Notes: generated from the letters alone by a model not told the origin. A stretch of 64,000 nucleotides of DNA from Pictodentalium vernedei (GCA_031216915.1 JAUFNR010000061.1:1-64000); one strand, 5' to 3'; shown: positions 33,076 through 43,105, counted from the first letter of the stretch. Numbers and translations are program-made.

Positions 33076-33458
33076 TCTTGTGAAAAACTCGACAACCTTC
33101 CGCCAACCGGAACGCGATAGAGGTTTAAGCCATCACCTCCTGGACCTGCGAGGCCTGCGGTAGGAGAAACCACGTCTTCCACGACCCGCACCTCGCCTCG
33201 TCGACCTCGGGGCGTCCGACCGATTGTCCCGGCCTGAAGGACGTCCCGAACGAGAGTCGCTATCCTGACGGTCTCTCGAATAAGACCAAGAGGACGCACC
33301 GGAACCTCTATAGGAACCTCTCTTGGGCGCATTAGACCCAGAAGTGCCCGCCTTATTCGTGTCTGCTGTATCCGACCTTTTAGGAGCGGATCTGAACAAC
33401 AGAGAATCATTAGCTTTCTTTTTAATATTATCATAAATAGCGGAAAGCTTGCCGTCAA
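31155..33458 (-). CDS. DIRS reverse transcriptase-RNase H (plus methyltransferase-like domain)
   Basis: Copies element RNA into DNA. Residues about 115-160 hold the pol leader typical of DIRS (VGGRLSSFSQEWASI, DDPWVRGV). The RT follows: LFLVPKPDGSFRPVIDLSWI (about 203-222), SIDLKDAYFHVMVH, FGLNLAPWAFTRVM and the catalytic AYLDDI (Asp316/317). RNase H shows Asp481 (MTDAS), Glu515 (NIKEM), Asp540 (LSDN) and Asp591 (LADSLSR). Residues 620-712 (DLFATHLNNQL, YVSPCPDSRAF, YAYPPAP) resemble the Dam-like methyltransferase module of DIRS elements, with YPPAP where active enzymes have NPPY. The first 90 or so residues overlap gag in another frame and are probably not translated, so the real start is unclear. 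Confidence 0.9.
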   Translation of the reverse strand: MTASFPLFMIILKRKLMILCCSDPLLKGRIQQTRIRRALLGLMRPREVPIEVPVRPLGLIRETVRIATLVRDVLQAGTIGRTPRGRRGEVRVVEDVVSPTAGLAGPGGDGLNLYRVPVGGRLSSFSQEWASITDDPWVRGVTSEGLKISFKRKPPLTRSPKWTHLPSNPQKRDALLSEVQSLLMKNAVEVVENQESLGFYSHLFLVPKPDGSFRPVIDLSWINKLIVAPKFYMETIRSVRASIRVNDYATSIDLKDAYFHVMVHPTFRKYLRFAVLGVVYQFRAMCFGLNLAPWAFTRVMIYFRAHSSAVTSAYLDDILQRYGNELTLQNDVQNLLLLLRRLGFIVNEEKSDLVPSKSFTHLGMSFETQNNLVRLPLTRAKLVSCYARYCLHADKVTAREFMRLIGVCGAAAALIPMGRLRTRPLQIFLTQNWSVKIHSLDVDVLLSDQVKQEIQTWANIQWLTQGVPLQLPDPSFTIMTDASQTGWGASLIPTDSRCQGLWDPQFLCKHINIKEMMSIWLALRHWMDIIHDAHVQILSDNTTVVAYIRNQGGTHSVPLFNLTERILLFALEHHVLLSVRHIPGRLNVLADSLSRKGRLLPSEWTLNKQVFNQICYQWERPMIDLFATHLNNQLQTYVSPCPDSRAFAVDALSIPWDGMIGYAYPPAPLIQQVLLKIKQSQCKILLVASLSPQRPWINLLRCLLWDLPRKLPPREDLLSQGKSRQLHHNPQGLNLHVFPLCGPSCMASTLQDEQWTRFLTVGGPPLR

Positions 33459-34158
33459 AGAGAAGTTCTCCTGAGACCGAAGCGACTCTAAGAGAGTTCT
33501 TCACCTTAGAATCCACTAGTGTGGATGTAGCCAGGGCTGCGTCACGTCTAACCAACTCCAGATTTGCCACTGAAAGGGCGGAGTTACACGTGGAATAAGC
33601 TACTGCCCTTGAAAGAAGTCTTAAAGAGGATTGTATATCCTGAAACTCTTCCCCTTGAAGGCGCAGTGATAACGCCTTAGTAAGGTGATCTGCGTAAGAT
33701 AAGGCATCTAAATTGGCTCTGTTAGACGCAATAGCTGTTTCCAACACCGCGGTTGGAATAGAAGCTGACGACGGTAATGATAGCTCTAAGTCTTCCGCCT
33801 CGTCGTCCATACGCAGAGGAACTCTCGGTATACCCTGTCCTGCCGTGTCGAATTTATTCCTTGCATTAATGAAAGGCAGGTTGAGAGTATTTGCGGACAA
33901 GAAACCTGCTTTCCCCGTCCTGGAAGCAAGTTTAAATATAGCGTCGTTCAATAATTCAAATGTTCTTGCAACATTATTGGACTGCGACGGAAACTCGGGA
34001 GCGATGTCCCTGAACCGCTCAAAAAATTCAGAGTCCAATGACGCTATAATTCTCTTGTCCGGAAGCGCAGCAGTCTGGCCCGACGGAACAACTTGAGGGA
34101 AAAAGTGCCGGATGAAGTCCACGGCAGCTTTATGTTGTTCCGAAAGGGATAGCTCCAA
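33133..34158 (-). CDS. DIRS gag-like protein, C-terminal frame
   Basis: Structural protein of the element. It has a helical body (SEQHKAAVDFIRHFFPQV, FELLNDAIFKLASRTGKAGF, LSYADHLTKALSLRLQGEEF) and a basic Ser/Arg/Gly-rich tail (RSGRPSGRDNRSDAPRSTRR) likely to bind RNA. The frame has no ATG at its 5' edge and stays open upstream into the overlapping N-terminal frame (34175-35287). This segment is probably the continuation of that protein after a frameshift, either a mutation or a programmed event. Confidence 0.7.
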   Translation of the reverse strand: MELSLSEQHKAAVDFIRHFFPQVVPSGQTAALPDKRIIASLDSEFFERFRDIAPEFPSQSNNVARTFELLNDAIFKLASRTGKAGFLSANTLNLPFINARNKFDTAGQGIPRVPLRMDDEAEDLELSLPSSASIPTAVLETAIASNRANLDALSYADHLTKALSLRLQGEEFQDIQSSLRLLSRAVAYSTCNSALSVANLELVRRDAALATSTLVDSKVKNSLRVASVSGELLFDGKLSAIYDNIKKKANDSLLFRSAPKRSDTADTNKAGTSGSNAPKRGSYRGSGASSWSYSRDRQDSDSRSGRPSGRDNRSDAPRSTRRGAGRGRRGFSYRRPRRSRR

Positions 34159-34174
34159 TTCATCCGTATCCCTT

Positions 34175-35287
34175 TCACCATCCGGTCGGACCTCCCGATG
34201 TTCCCGGTCGTCCGCCCCCCGATGCTTCGGCGGAGCGTACCGACCCAGCGCCGTCGGATAATTCTCGATCCGACACCGTTTCTGTCGGCTGCTGGGATGC
34301 TGCGATAAGCTGTGCTATCTGCACTAGAATGTCCGACGTCGAGACCTGCGGAGGCGCGGTCTTTCGCTGCTTCGCCGAGGGCAGCTCCGCATCAGATGGC
34401 TCCCGCATACTTTTCCTATGCGAACGTCCGGAGTCCATCGGTCTCGAATCCCTGGCTGCCGGATGGTGTGACCTGGTCGCCGAAGAATCCTTCATCGGCG
34501 AAGCTGGCAAAATATCGGAGGTCACGCAGCCAAGGTGCGGTCGTGTGCGCCGACGAGAAGAGGAAGCCTTAACAGTCTCTGCGGACTGCTTATACAACGG
34601 AGCGTCCCGAGCGACGGACGTATGCTCCGCTAAAGACACATTTTGTACCACAACATCTGGTTCCAGATGTTGTTGTACGAGAGAGGGGCCTCTCTCGCTC
34701 GCGGCCCGGCTGGACCTGGACGAGCTAGGAACCGGACTAAAAGGCTTCCTCCGTTCTCGTTTACTATCCGCCGTCACTGGGTGTGCATCTATTATGTTTA
34801 TAGTGCTCGCATCACCCAAAATTTCCTCTTGGACCGCATCGGACGAACCCGGCTGCCGAACCATTCGGTGAATGGACGCTACACCGGGCGAGCTAGCGGA
34901 CGACATTTGTCTAATCTCCATGAGCACTTTTGCCGCTAGCTCTGAATTCATTTGTGACGACGGACGCACACTTGAAGAAGATAACATGGAAACATCACCC
35001 TGTTCTGGTTCCTCTGAAATAGAAACTGAGAGAGTAGAGTGACCTTGTGGAGAAAGAGCCGGCATCGCTCTTTCTCTAGAAACAACATATCGTGACACAC
35101 GTTTCCAATGTTTCTCATCCCAATGTTCACATATAGGACAGGGATTAATGCGAGAACACTGACTACAATTAATACAATGATCATGAAAGTCAGAGGAAGA
35201 TTTCTTCCTATTACAATTTGAACAATGTCCCTTCATTGCGAAAGAACAACAATAAGTCCTAGTTACTCGCAAAAACCCCTGACACAA
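34175..35287 (-). CDS. DIRS gag-like protein, N-terminal frame
   Basis: 370 codons; the likely start is the internal MKGHCSNCNRKKSS. A Cys-rich N-terminus follows (CSNC, CINCSQC, CPICEHWDEKH), suggesting two zinc-binding knuckles. After that comes a long Ser/Pro-rich, low-complexity region and a final helix STSDILVQIAQLIAASQQ. It ends in Gly/Pro-rich sequence at TGA 34175-34177, while the adjacent frame is already open from upstream. The abrupt Gly-rich end looks like a read into the wrong frame. Confidence 0.6.
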   Translation of the reverse strand: MCQGFLRVTRTYCCSFAMKGHCSNCNRKKSSSDFHDHCINCSQCSRINPCPICEHWDEKHWKRVSRYVVSRERAMPALSPQGHSTLSVSISEEPEQGDVSMLSSSSVRPSSQMNSELAAKVLMEIRQMSSASSPGVASIHRMVRQPGSSDAVQEEILGDASTINIIDAHPVTADSKRERRKPFSPVPSSSRSSRAASERGPSLVQQHLEPDVVVQNVSLAEHTSVARDAPLYKQSAETVKASSSRRRTRPHLGCVTSDILPASPMKDSSATRSHHPAARDSRPMDSGRSHRKSMREPSDAELPSAKQRKTAPPQVSTSDILVQIAQLIAASQQPTETVSDRELSDGAGSVRSAEASGGGRPGTSGGPTGW

Positions 35288-36122
35288 AGATACATAATAA
35301 CATGATCCATTAATAAATGAAAAAACAATTGCAAAACAAAATAATTTTGAAAAAATATTTTTTCAGAGAAGCCCAAGTTGCTGAAAAGTAACGTTGAGCC
35401 CCGATGGATCCGATGGCAAAGTGTGGTCAAAAATTTTAAATTTATATAAAATAATTAATGAGACACTTTCGGATAATATAAATGTATCTTATAATGAGAT
35501 AAACTACCACAAAGGCAAACAGCCCCCCTCAAAAAAGGCTGTTGCCAATGAAAACAAACAGTGTAAACACACTAGAAAACATGACTCCAGGCACTGAAAA
35601 AACTGGCCCGGAATCAGTCATCAATTACACTCTATCTGATGCAAAACAGAGACTCCCAGGGGAGAATCTGCAGAACATCAGATGGAAGATGCAGAACACA
35701 AACGTTATACACCCATGGGTGAAAACGTAACTATGGGGAAAATAACAGAAAACATTCTGTAACCAAGCAACTCTCCCAGGACATTTTAGAAATGAAACTT
35801 CTCAAAAATATGCCAAAAGCATGGGAGAATTGCAAGGGGGGACTTTAGAAGGTTAGGGGAGAGGAAACACTGAATAAGCAGTGCAACAATTAGCAAGAAT
35901 GACAACAAGAGGCCCATGCCTCGAAAATAGGCAACTTAACATAATTTCAACAAAAAATTTCAAGTACAGCCCTGATTATTTTTTGCCACTTCTTTTTTCC
36001 TCTCCTCCTTCTATCCTCCTTAGAATCACATTTTCTCCAAAAATTACGTGTCTGGCATCCTTTAAACTGAGATTTACAAGCACAAAGATCAGTGAGATGT
36101 TGACTGATGAAGGGCCAAACAG
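35288..36122. other. DIRS 5' leader
   Basis: AT-rich, non-coding stretch between gag and the 5' inverted repeat; no splice or promoter motif could be assigned. Confidence 0.5.
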
Positions 36123-36324
36123 AGAATGATAATTGGCGCCAATTTCGGGACGACTGCGTCACTGCGCATGCGCAGTAGAGGCGTACTATGGAGGTCCTTT
36201 AGGACATGATTTCTTTTTGTTTTGGATGCAAATTTTGGGGATTGGGGGGCAAAATTTGTGTTTGGCCCTGGTTTTGTTGGAGTTAGCACCAGCTAAGTCT
36301 GGGTCATTGGTACAGTATAAAAAT
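36123..36324. repeat. DIRS inverted terminal repeat (5' side of element)
   Basis: Complement of 29237-29434. It contains TCACTGCGCATGCGCAGTAG and AGTCTGGGTCATTGGTACAG, and probably holds the promoter of the element. Confidence 0.95.
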
Positions 36325-36689
36325 ATAGGCAACTTTCCCACTTGAAAAAATAAAATCATCAATTCTAATACCAACCTGATAATCTGTAGTTAGATGACAC
36401 TGTCTTCGTACTGCTTTGATGTATTTTCGTATCTGTGTGAGCCTCAATGGCCTTGCACCCATGGCTTGCATAATTTATCACTTTGTTGCACCAAATATAC
36501 AATGCAAGTCCGGGGGAATTTAATTTTCTAATAAATTCCCCAAACATCACTTCACAATTCTTCTTTTCAGTCCAGCTCCACTTCCAAACGTTCTTCACAC
36601 CTTGATCAATGCTTTTCAGGTCACAATTACGATCGACAATAGAATTCATTTTTGTTGTATTGTATGTAATTTTAGTCACGGAACAGGGA

Positions 36690-37830
36690 TTCCCCACAAT
36701 TCACACCTGGCTGACGAACTTCTTGACCAGACGCACCATGAAAGTGGTCTTAGAAGGGGAGGCATCAGAAGAAGTAAAGGTTGACTCGGGAGTACCACAA
36801 GGGACAGTCCTGGGACCATTATTATTCTTATGCCACATAAACGACCTGCCAGAATGCATGTCATCGCAAGTACGCCTCTTTGCCGACGACTGCCTGCTAT
36901 ATAGACAAATCAACTCCAACAGAGACCAAATTACACTTCAAGAGGATCTCAAACACCTGGAAACATGGGCATCGAACTGGGGTATGAGGTTCAACGCCAA
37001 AAAATGTTACATTCTCAGCATAAAGAATAAGATAAGCCACTTCTATAGCCTAAACGACACGATTCTACAACAAGTTACCAGCAACCCGTACCTAGGCATC
37101 CAACTATCTGAGGATATGAAGTGGGCTACACACATCAGCAACACCACTAAAAAGGCCAATTCAACACTAGGCTTCCTGAGAAGAAACCTAAAAAACTGTC
37201 CACAGGCAAGCAAACGTTCCGCCTATCTATCTCTCGTCAGAAGCACTCTTGAATATGGGGCAGTAATCTGGGACCCATACCACAAGAAAGATATAGACAA
37301 ACTTGAGCGTATTCAAAATCGTGCTGCTCGCTTCATCACAAAAGACTACAAATCAAGAGATAGTGGATGTGTCACCAAAATGTTGCAGAACCTTGAAATA
37401 CCACCACTACAAGCTAGACGACAGCAAATCCGACTGCACTTTATGTACAAAGTGGCCGGGGGGCTGATACCAGCCTTACCTCCAGATCAATTCCTGGAAG
37501 CAAAGAAACAAGGTAGACGTATTACAACAAAGAACCTATCAAATTACAACATCGACAATATAATAGAACATTCAGTAGTGAACAACAGCAGAGGCTACAC
37601 TGTACAAACAGCAAAAACTGAACAGTACAAAAATTCGTTTTTTATAAAAACAGTTGTGGAGTGGAACCACCTGGATAATACGGTTGTCTGCGCAGAAACA
37701 CCGGAAGAGTTCAAGGAGAAACTCAGCAGCAACGAAACAACACTGTAAAGCGTCCTCCCACCCGTTGCAAATACGCCAGAAGTGGATCGTCGCAACGTAT
37801 AATACAGATACAGATACAGAATCAACCACG
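36690..37830 (+). pseudogene. 5'-truncated LINE, RT C-terminal half
   Basis: The frame is open from about 36609, but homology starts near 36700 with TWLTNFLTRRTMKVVLEGEA. It continues through VDSGVPQGTVLGPLLFLCHI, the catalytic RLFADDCLLY (FADD), NAKKCYILSI, PYLGIQLSEDMKW and STLEYGAVIWDPYHKKD, and ends at TAA 37746-37748 in a C-terminal domain (IQNRAARFITKDY, PPLQARRQQIRL). This is the second half of a jockey/CR1-type RT. The endonuclease and RT blocks 1-3 are missing, as expected from 5' truncation on insertion. The 3' end carries ACAGATACAGATACAGA (37803-37820), a short tail repeat. The retained frame is intact, so the copy is young. Confidence 0.85.
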
Positions 37831-37860
37831 AACAGAACATGTGACGGGACTGTGCTGACA

Positions 37861-38102
37861 GGCACAAATTTACACCTCCTCGCGAGGTGGTGCAAGATTT
37901 GTGCCGTGACGTCATTCGACAAAATGTATGACAGACAGACGATGTTTCAATGCGAAGAATTCCAACAACTCTCTTCCGCCTTTGCGACTCCATCATTTTT
38001 TGTTTACTTTCGCTTACAACTGAGCTGTCCTGGTTGATTCACCGGCACAAGTGACGTCATAACTTTGTTACAATTTGTGCTGTGCCGAGAGTGAATCAAC
38101 CG
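37861..38102. repeat. Two hairpin-forming inverted repeats
   Basis: 37861-37903: GGCACAAATTT and ATTTGTGCC flank a second stem, CACCTCCTCGCGAGGTGGTG. 38030-38102: GGTTGATTCACCGGCAC pairs with GTGCCGAGAGTGAATCAACC; both blocks contain TGACGTCA nearby. They may be ends of a small inverted-repeat element. Confidence 0.6.
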
Positions 38103-38797
38103 GGCCCCTGAAGAAATTCATAACAATGCTTGAAAAGCGGGAGGTGCATGTGAAACAGAAACAATATGAAACACTGTATTCTATTGGTTAAGTTCAGGCT
38201 TGAATTACCTCAGTAACCAATGAACTTTCACAACACAAGTTCTCTTCACTGCAGGACATCAATGGCATGATGTATAACAAGGAAGAACTTGGTAAATGTT
38301 GTGGCATGATGTAGAATATGGAGCACAGTTTGTGAAATCGCCCTTCAGTGGAATTTAACTGGGGTTCCTCTAACCCCTCCCCTGCCACATTTCTTTGCTG
38401 ATTTAGATGTTCCACAAAACTCATTTTTAACCCCCAAAAAATGGAAAAATCACACCCCTGAGTTATCGAATGCCAAAGAAATGGATACGGACAGATGGAT
38501 GGATGGATGGATGGACAGACAGACGAAGGATCGATGAATGACGGAGGTCCACCCCAGATGATGGCACTATGTGTACCATACATAGTATGGGTACACATAA
38601 AATGGTCACACTTTCACGTCAAGTTGGTAAAAGATCTATTTTCACTCATATACTTTGATAAATTTTCAAAGTTTTTTTTTTTTTTTTTTTTTACTAATTG
38701 GCAAAAGCCGATATTCAAGTACGAGGTCAATGTTTTTCCGATGGGCTGTTATTGGGCGATAACCGATCCTGATTCCGATCACCGTAACATCACTAAC
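38103..38797. other. No gene; low-complexity GATG run
   Basis: Contains a (GGAT) run at 38493-38512 next to ATCGAATGCCAAAGAAATGG, related to the 27.6-28.4 kb array, and a T-run at 38670-38690. No supported gene. Confidence 0.5.
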
Positions 38798-38802
38798 TGA
38801 TT

Positions 38803-39434
38803 CAGAGGTCGAAATGTTAAAAAAAATTGACTTGTCACCTGTGACAAGTAAATTTTTTTTTTACTTGTCACCCATTGAAACCAACTTTAACAAACTGACT
38901 TTCAATACATTCAGCCCCCTTTGTGCATTCCGCCGATTTTTCCAAGTCAATTCAGGGGTTTTTTGATACAAATTTACCCAGGACTAAACTCTTTGCAGAT
39001 GACGCTGAACACGTTGTCTTTCAACTGTTGTGTAGTTACACCGTCATCGCATGACATGTACGCATTAATTTTCAATCAATACCAATGACGTATAAATTTA
39101 GTTAAAAATGGAAACAAGTTTTCCCCAGAAAACACTGGATGATGAGTATGTACAGAATCTCCCTCAATATCCATGACATGTTTGGTTCAAAATAGAAATG
39201 AGTTTCCCCCACAAACAAAATGGAAGTGGAATGTAATTATTGTTAACTGTGCCGATTGTTTCAGATTTTTTTTTGTAATCGGAATTGGAATGTTTGGGAA
39301 TTATTTCAACAACATAACAAGTCATGGCAAAAATACACTTGTTGCCCACGACAAGTGAATTTATTTTTTGGTTGTCGCTGGTAGGTAGAAATTACTTGTC
39401 GGCAACAAGTAGACAAGCGTTACTTCGACCCCTG
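38803..39434. mobile_element. MITE, hAT-like ends, 5-bp target duplication TGATT
   Basis: The left end CAGAGGTCGAAATG and right end CTTCGACCCCTG are inverted (one A/G mismatch in the first 11). TGATT lies directly on both sides (38798-38802 and 39435-39439). Subterminal ACTTGTC/GACAAGT motifs occur in both halves. No transposase. CAG-type termini with a 5-bp duplication suggest a hAT relative. Confidence 0.7.
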
Positions 39435-39439
39435 TGATT

Positions 39440-39774
39440 CGTGCCAAAATTGTCACCGGGTCACGCAAAATGTTCGCCAAGTTGCAGGATCTAGTAAGAC
39501 AGAATGGTGGAATGATGTTGAGCATCAATCAATCATCAGCAGCACTGGTGTTTGCGTCTGCCTGAAGTCAGGCCTTGAACACCAAATCAAGATTGAAATT
39601 CAAGGACTTTTCCAGGACTTTCAGGGACCAAAAAAGCAAGTTTACATGATATGCGATCTATATGTTATTTGTGTTACCTGACATAAAGTTTACTATTCAA
39701 AGTACAGCTCCAGGTCCTTGTTGACATTAAACAGAAATAGAACACATCATACGGCACTCTGACATATATTTTTA
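39440..39774. other. No gene recognised
   Basis: Unremarkable sequence between two MITE-like ends. Confidence 0.4.
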
Positions 39775-40745
39775 CAGTTAAAACTAGAAGTCCTGTCACG
39801 TCAAGAGCAGAAAACGCTCGTTAGTTAATGTGCTATCTAGTGCAAAATAGTCAAGTAAACCTTGTTAAACATGCGATAACTTCTGTGCTATGTAACGCAG
39901 AATGTAGTGTGTTATTCACGAGGTCATTAACTTCGATCTCCAGCACATATCATTAAGAAAAGAAATGCGTCGTAACTGGACTGGAACATCCTTCAATATC
40001 ATTTCAAATCAGGTTCACCTGGTAACAATGAAAGAAAATATGCCGAAAAAATTGTAGAATTGATTTCTTGATTCGCTCACAACACTTTCAATACACTGTC
40101 AGTTCGGTACTCTGTGGAGAGCGTTCTTTGCTTCCAACCACGCTTGCCTTCTCACAGTTCCTCCATAAGAATGGCTGCGACTCATACATAGTAGGCTAAA
40201 ATTTTTCGAAATGATAACGTCATTACTTCTGCCTTCTCAGGGTTCAGCAGTCTTGAATCAATCTGCATGATTTTCTCATCAATCTTCGAAAACAAAAATC
40301 ACGCAATATGTGTTTTTAAATACTTCTTGTATTGTCGTGAAATGAATTAATAAGTAGGGAGGGGGGGGCAGATCAATGAGCATCATCTCGTCCTCTGAGT
40401 ATCTGCATTCTAAAATTTAATTGCCACCTTGTGTCAGTAGGAGGTGCGCCTTAATTACTGTTGATTGTCTGTTTCAAGTACTGAATATCAATCTGCCGTC
40501 ACGCGTTACAATTCTGCAGAAATCGTGATACACTACTGTGCATCAGATGTGATTCTCTGGTGATTTGCTGCGCTAACCTAACGCGCTATTATTTCAAAAG
40601 AGTTATCACCCCAAGTATCAATTTCAAATTCTGTACAAATGGACAAAAAACACAAGCAATGTTTCAGCCAATGGACTTTCGAGTTTAACCCTAAAATTCA
40701 TTGACTGGAACTTTTCTTGTGCTTGTTATGCCTTGCAACAAATAT
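39775..40745. mobile_element. Diverged relative of the 41.5/42.1 kb MITE family
   Basis: Starts with CAGTTAAAACTAGAAGTCCT after TA, the same end as the MITEs at 41488 and 42080. Near 40650 it holds CACAAGCAATGTTTCAGCCA, the flank of their central palindrome. Its right end is not clear; it may share the right end at 41801, enclosing the MULE relic and the 50-bp array. Confidence 0.45.
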
Positions 40746-40830
40746 GCAATTATTGAGCGTCCAGGTTTCCACTTTATTGTTGGCTGTACTGTATGCATAT
40801 GAATATGGATATAAATTTGAATATAATGTC

Positions 40831-41166
40831 TGAATAATAATAAGAAATGGGCTGAAATGTGTGGACTACAGTACGTGTCCTGAATAATAATAAGAAATGG
40901 GCTGAAATGTGTGGACTACAGTACGCATCCTGAATAATAATAAGAAATGGGCTGAAATGTGTGGACTACAGTACGTGTCCTGAATAATAATAAGAAATGG
41001 GCTGAAATGTGTGGACTACAGTACGTGTCCTGAATAATAATAAGAAATGGGCTGAAATGTGTGGACTACAATACGTGTCCTGAATAATAATAAGAAATGG
41101 GCTGAAATGTGTGGACTACACTACGTGCCCTGAATAATAATAAGAAATGGGCTGAAATGTGTGGAC
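40831..41166. repeat. Minisatellite, exact 50-bp period, 7 copies
   Basis: TGAATAATAATAAGAAATGG starts at 40831, 40881, 40931, 40981, 41031, 41081 and 41131. Copies differ only at one or two sites (GTACGTGTCC, GTACGCATCC, CTACGTGCCC). Confidence 0.97.
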
Positions 41167-41487
41167 TGGATCGTCTAATTTTCACAACACCACGTGTCGT
41201 TTCGTACTTGCCACTGATGTAATTAGACTCAAAGTATTCAGTCAGTTCCTCAAGTCCATTGGGAATAAATTGCTTGAGTTCACAAAGCCCCCTTTTCACA
41301 TCTTCAGTAGGCAAGAAAGCCAAACCATCCAACATGCCACAAAAGTGTCATCAGTTTTATATAAATTTGTGAGGCCTAATGCTTGAATTTTGCGCCAGGT
41401 AGACTGGGTTAGGTGGTAGAAGCAGCCCTGAATGTTCACATGCTGACCTAACATAGAATGTATTGCCTTGTGGAAGGCTTGCTCATA
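41160..41487 (-). pseudogene. MULE-type transposase fragment
   Basis: The minus strand reads VNIQGCFYHLTQSTWRKIQA then LGLTNLYKTDDTFVACWM, and after a one-base shift LDGLAFLPTEDVKRGLCELK and LTEYFESNYISG. The order (GCFYHLTQ, W-R-K-IQ-LGL, LAFLP, ELK, YFESNYI) is that of the MULE transposase core just after its DDE region, as found in many invertebrate multi-copy transposase genes. The frameshift near 41330, truncation at the minisatellite on one side and the MITE on the other make this a dead fragment. Confidence 0.7.
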
Positions 41488-41801
41488 CAGTTACAACTAA
41501 AAGTCCTGTCCTGAAATGCGCACATATAGCACGTTGATCTGCGTGTTAATCTACGCGTTATGACCATAGTAAGACTATCAAACTGTGTACATGCGGCCTG
41601 TGCACAAGCAATGTTTCAGCCAATGGACCTCCGGGTAACCCGGAGGTCCATTGGCAGAAACATTGCCTGTGTTTGCTATGAGTAACCAGGAGAACCTGCC
41701 GTGCTTTGGATGCCATTCGATTTGGCTATTGCATGCAATTCCTACGCGCAATTAAGCCTAGATAAGCGCACATTTCGTGACAGGACTTCTAGTTTTAACT
41801 G
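41488..41801 (+). mobile_element. MITE, TA-flanked, with central palindrome
   Basis: Ends CAGTTACAACTAAAAGTCCT and (complement) CAGTTAAAACTAGAAGTCCT, with TA on both sides (41486, 41802). The centre is a near-perfect palindrome of CCAATGGACCTCCGGGT and its complement (about 41618-41655). TACAGT ends with TA duplication suggest a Tc1/mariner-dependent MITE. Confidence 0.8.
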
Positions 41802-42079
41802 TAGTCAATAGAACAATACTGTTGACATACCAGAATTTTATTTAACATTACATGTAAAATTTTAAAAGGTATAATGTAATTAACGAAGTTTATCATCCTC
41901 TTGGCTGCTATTATTTTCCTTTGGGGGGATTTTTTACATGTCCAAAAACTGAGTGGGGGATTAGTTCTGATCCTTGTTTTGTGTCTGGGGGGATTTTTTC
42001 CACCTTCAAACTTCGACTGGGGGGTGGGGGGGGAATAGTTCAGAGTCTGTAATTCGACTGGGGGGAATAATTCCACTTA

Positions 42080-42393
42080 CAGTTAAAACTAGAAGTCCTG
42101 TCCCAAATTGCGCGCTTATCTAGGCTTAATTGCGCGTAGGAATTGCGCGCAATTGCCATATCGAATGGCATCCAAAGCACGGCATATTCTCCTGATTACT
42201 CATAGCAAACACAGGCAATGTTTCTGCCAATGGACCTCTGGGTTACCCGGAGGTCCATTGGCTGAAACATTGCTTGTGCACAGGCCATATGTACAGAATT
42301 TGATAGCCTTACTATGGTTATAACGTGTAGATTAACGCGCAGATCGACGTGCTATTTACGCGCATTTCATGACAGGACTTCTAGTTTTAACTG
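42080..42393 (-). mobile_element. Second copy of the same MITE, opposite orientation
   Basis: 314 bp, the same length as the copy at 41488, inverted relative to it. CAGTTAAAACTAGAAGTCCT ends with TA at 42078 and 42394. Central CCAATGGACCTCTGGGTTAC palindrome. Confidence 0.8.
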
Positions 42394-43104
42394 TATACAG
42401 TTTTGGACTGGGGGGATTCATTCTGTATACAGTCAACTCGGCAGTATCGAGTCGTCGGCAGTATCGATTCAAAATTTACTGACTGCCATGTTACGTTAAA
42501 ACAACGGAAATATTTTTATTTTTTATTTCTGCTTACTGATAAAAAATATATATTTTCCAGATATCATGAAAAAGAAATATACTTTCGCAATATATGAAGT
42601 CTGTGTGGCGGTGTTTTTGTTATTACCGGAACCGACCGCGACGCAAAATGTAACTTGCTCACCCACTTGCTTTTTTAATTTTACTTCAAGAAAAAGAAAC
42701 GGCCCAAATGACGTCGAAGCTTAGTTGTTTAAATTATTACCCCACTATTATTCTCTAATAAAAACTTTGAGAGTAAATTCCTTACCATTCTAATGCAAAT
42801 AGTAAAGTTGATGGAGGTCATGTACTCGGCATTATCGAACCAGTACAGGCTGCAGTGCCTCACGTGATATTATTCCCCGTGAAAGATATATTTTTAGAAA
42901 CTTGGTGTAAATATTGGCCTGTCAAGATTCAGCATGTGTTAAAATGGTAAGAAGAAGGAGTTGTTTTATCTTGCAATTGCATGTCTTATACAATAAGTTA
43001 CTAATTTTACAATAATTTACCCATTTTAGTGAACAAATCAAATCGTTTTATTCCAATTTTGACACGTGTGTTATTGATGTTCACACTGATTTCCAAATTG
43101 CACG

Positions 43105-43105
<1 letters not shown>

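Larger units (their letters stand above)
29207..36324 (-). mobile_element. Full-length DIRS-type tyrosine-recombinase retrotransposon
   Basis: A 7.1-kb element on the minus strand: gag (two overlapping frames), RT-RNase H with a methyltransferase-like tail, and a tyrosine recombinase. It is bounded by inverted terminal repeats (29237-29434 and 36123-36324). Next to the 3' end an internal complementary region (29511-29600) matches the outer edge of both ends joined together. Absence of LTRs and integrase, presence of YR, and this repeat plan define the DIRS group. Element ends were placed where the complementarity stops (29207 and 36324), and the 29207 end reads GTT, the usual DIRS target. The tandem Pro/Arg-rich gag, RT and YR frames look largely intact, suggesting recent activity. 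Confidence 0.9.

Noticed and set aside
34329-34871. Plus-strand 180-codon frame opposite DIRS gag
   Set aside because: Antisense shadow of GC-rich gag sequence.
29207-36324. Endogenous retrovirus or Gypsy LTR element
   Set aside because: No LTRs, protease or integrase; inverted repeats, an internal complementary region and a tyrosine recombinase instead.
37572-37996. Minus-strand frames of 116-133 codons
   Set aside because: Antisense of the truncated LINE C-terminus.
40831-41166. CRISPR-like array (regular 50-bp repeats)
   Set aside because: There are no variable spacers; the whole 50-bp unit is repeated, so it is a minisatellite in eukaryotic DNA.
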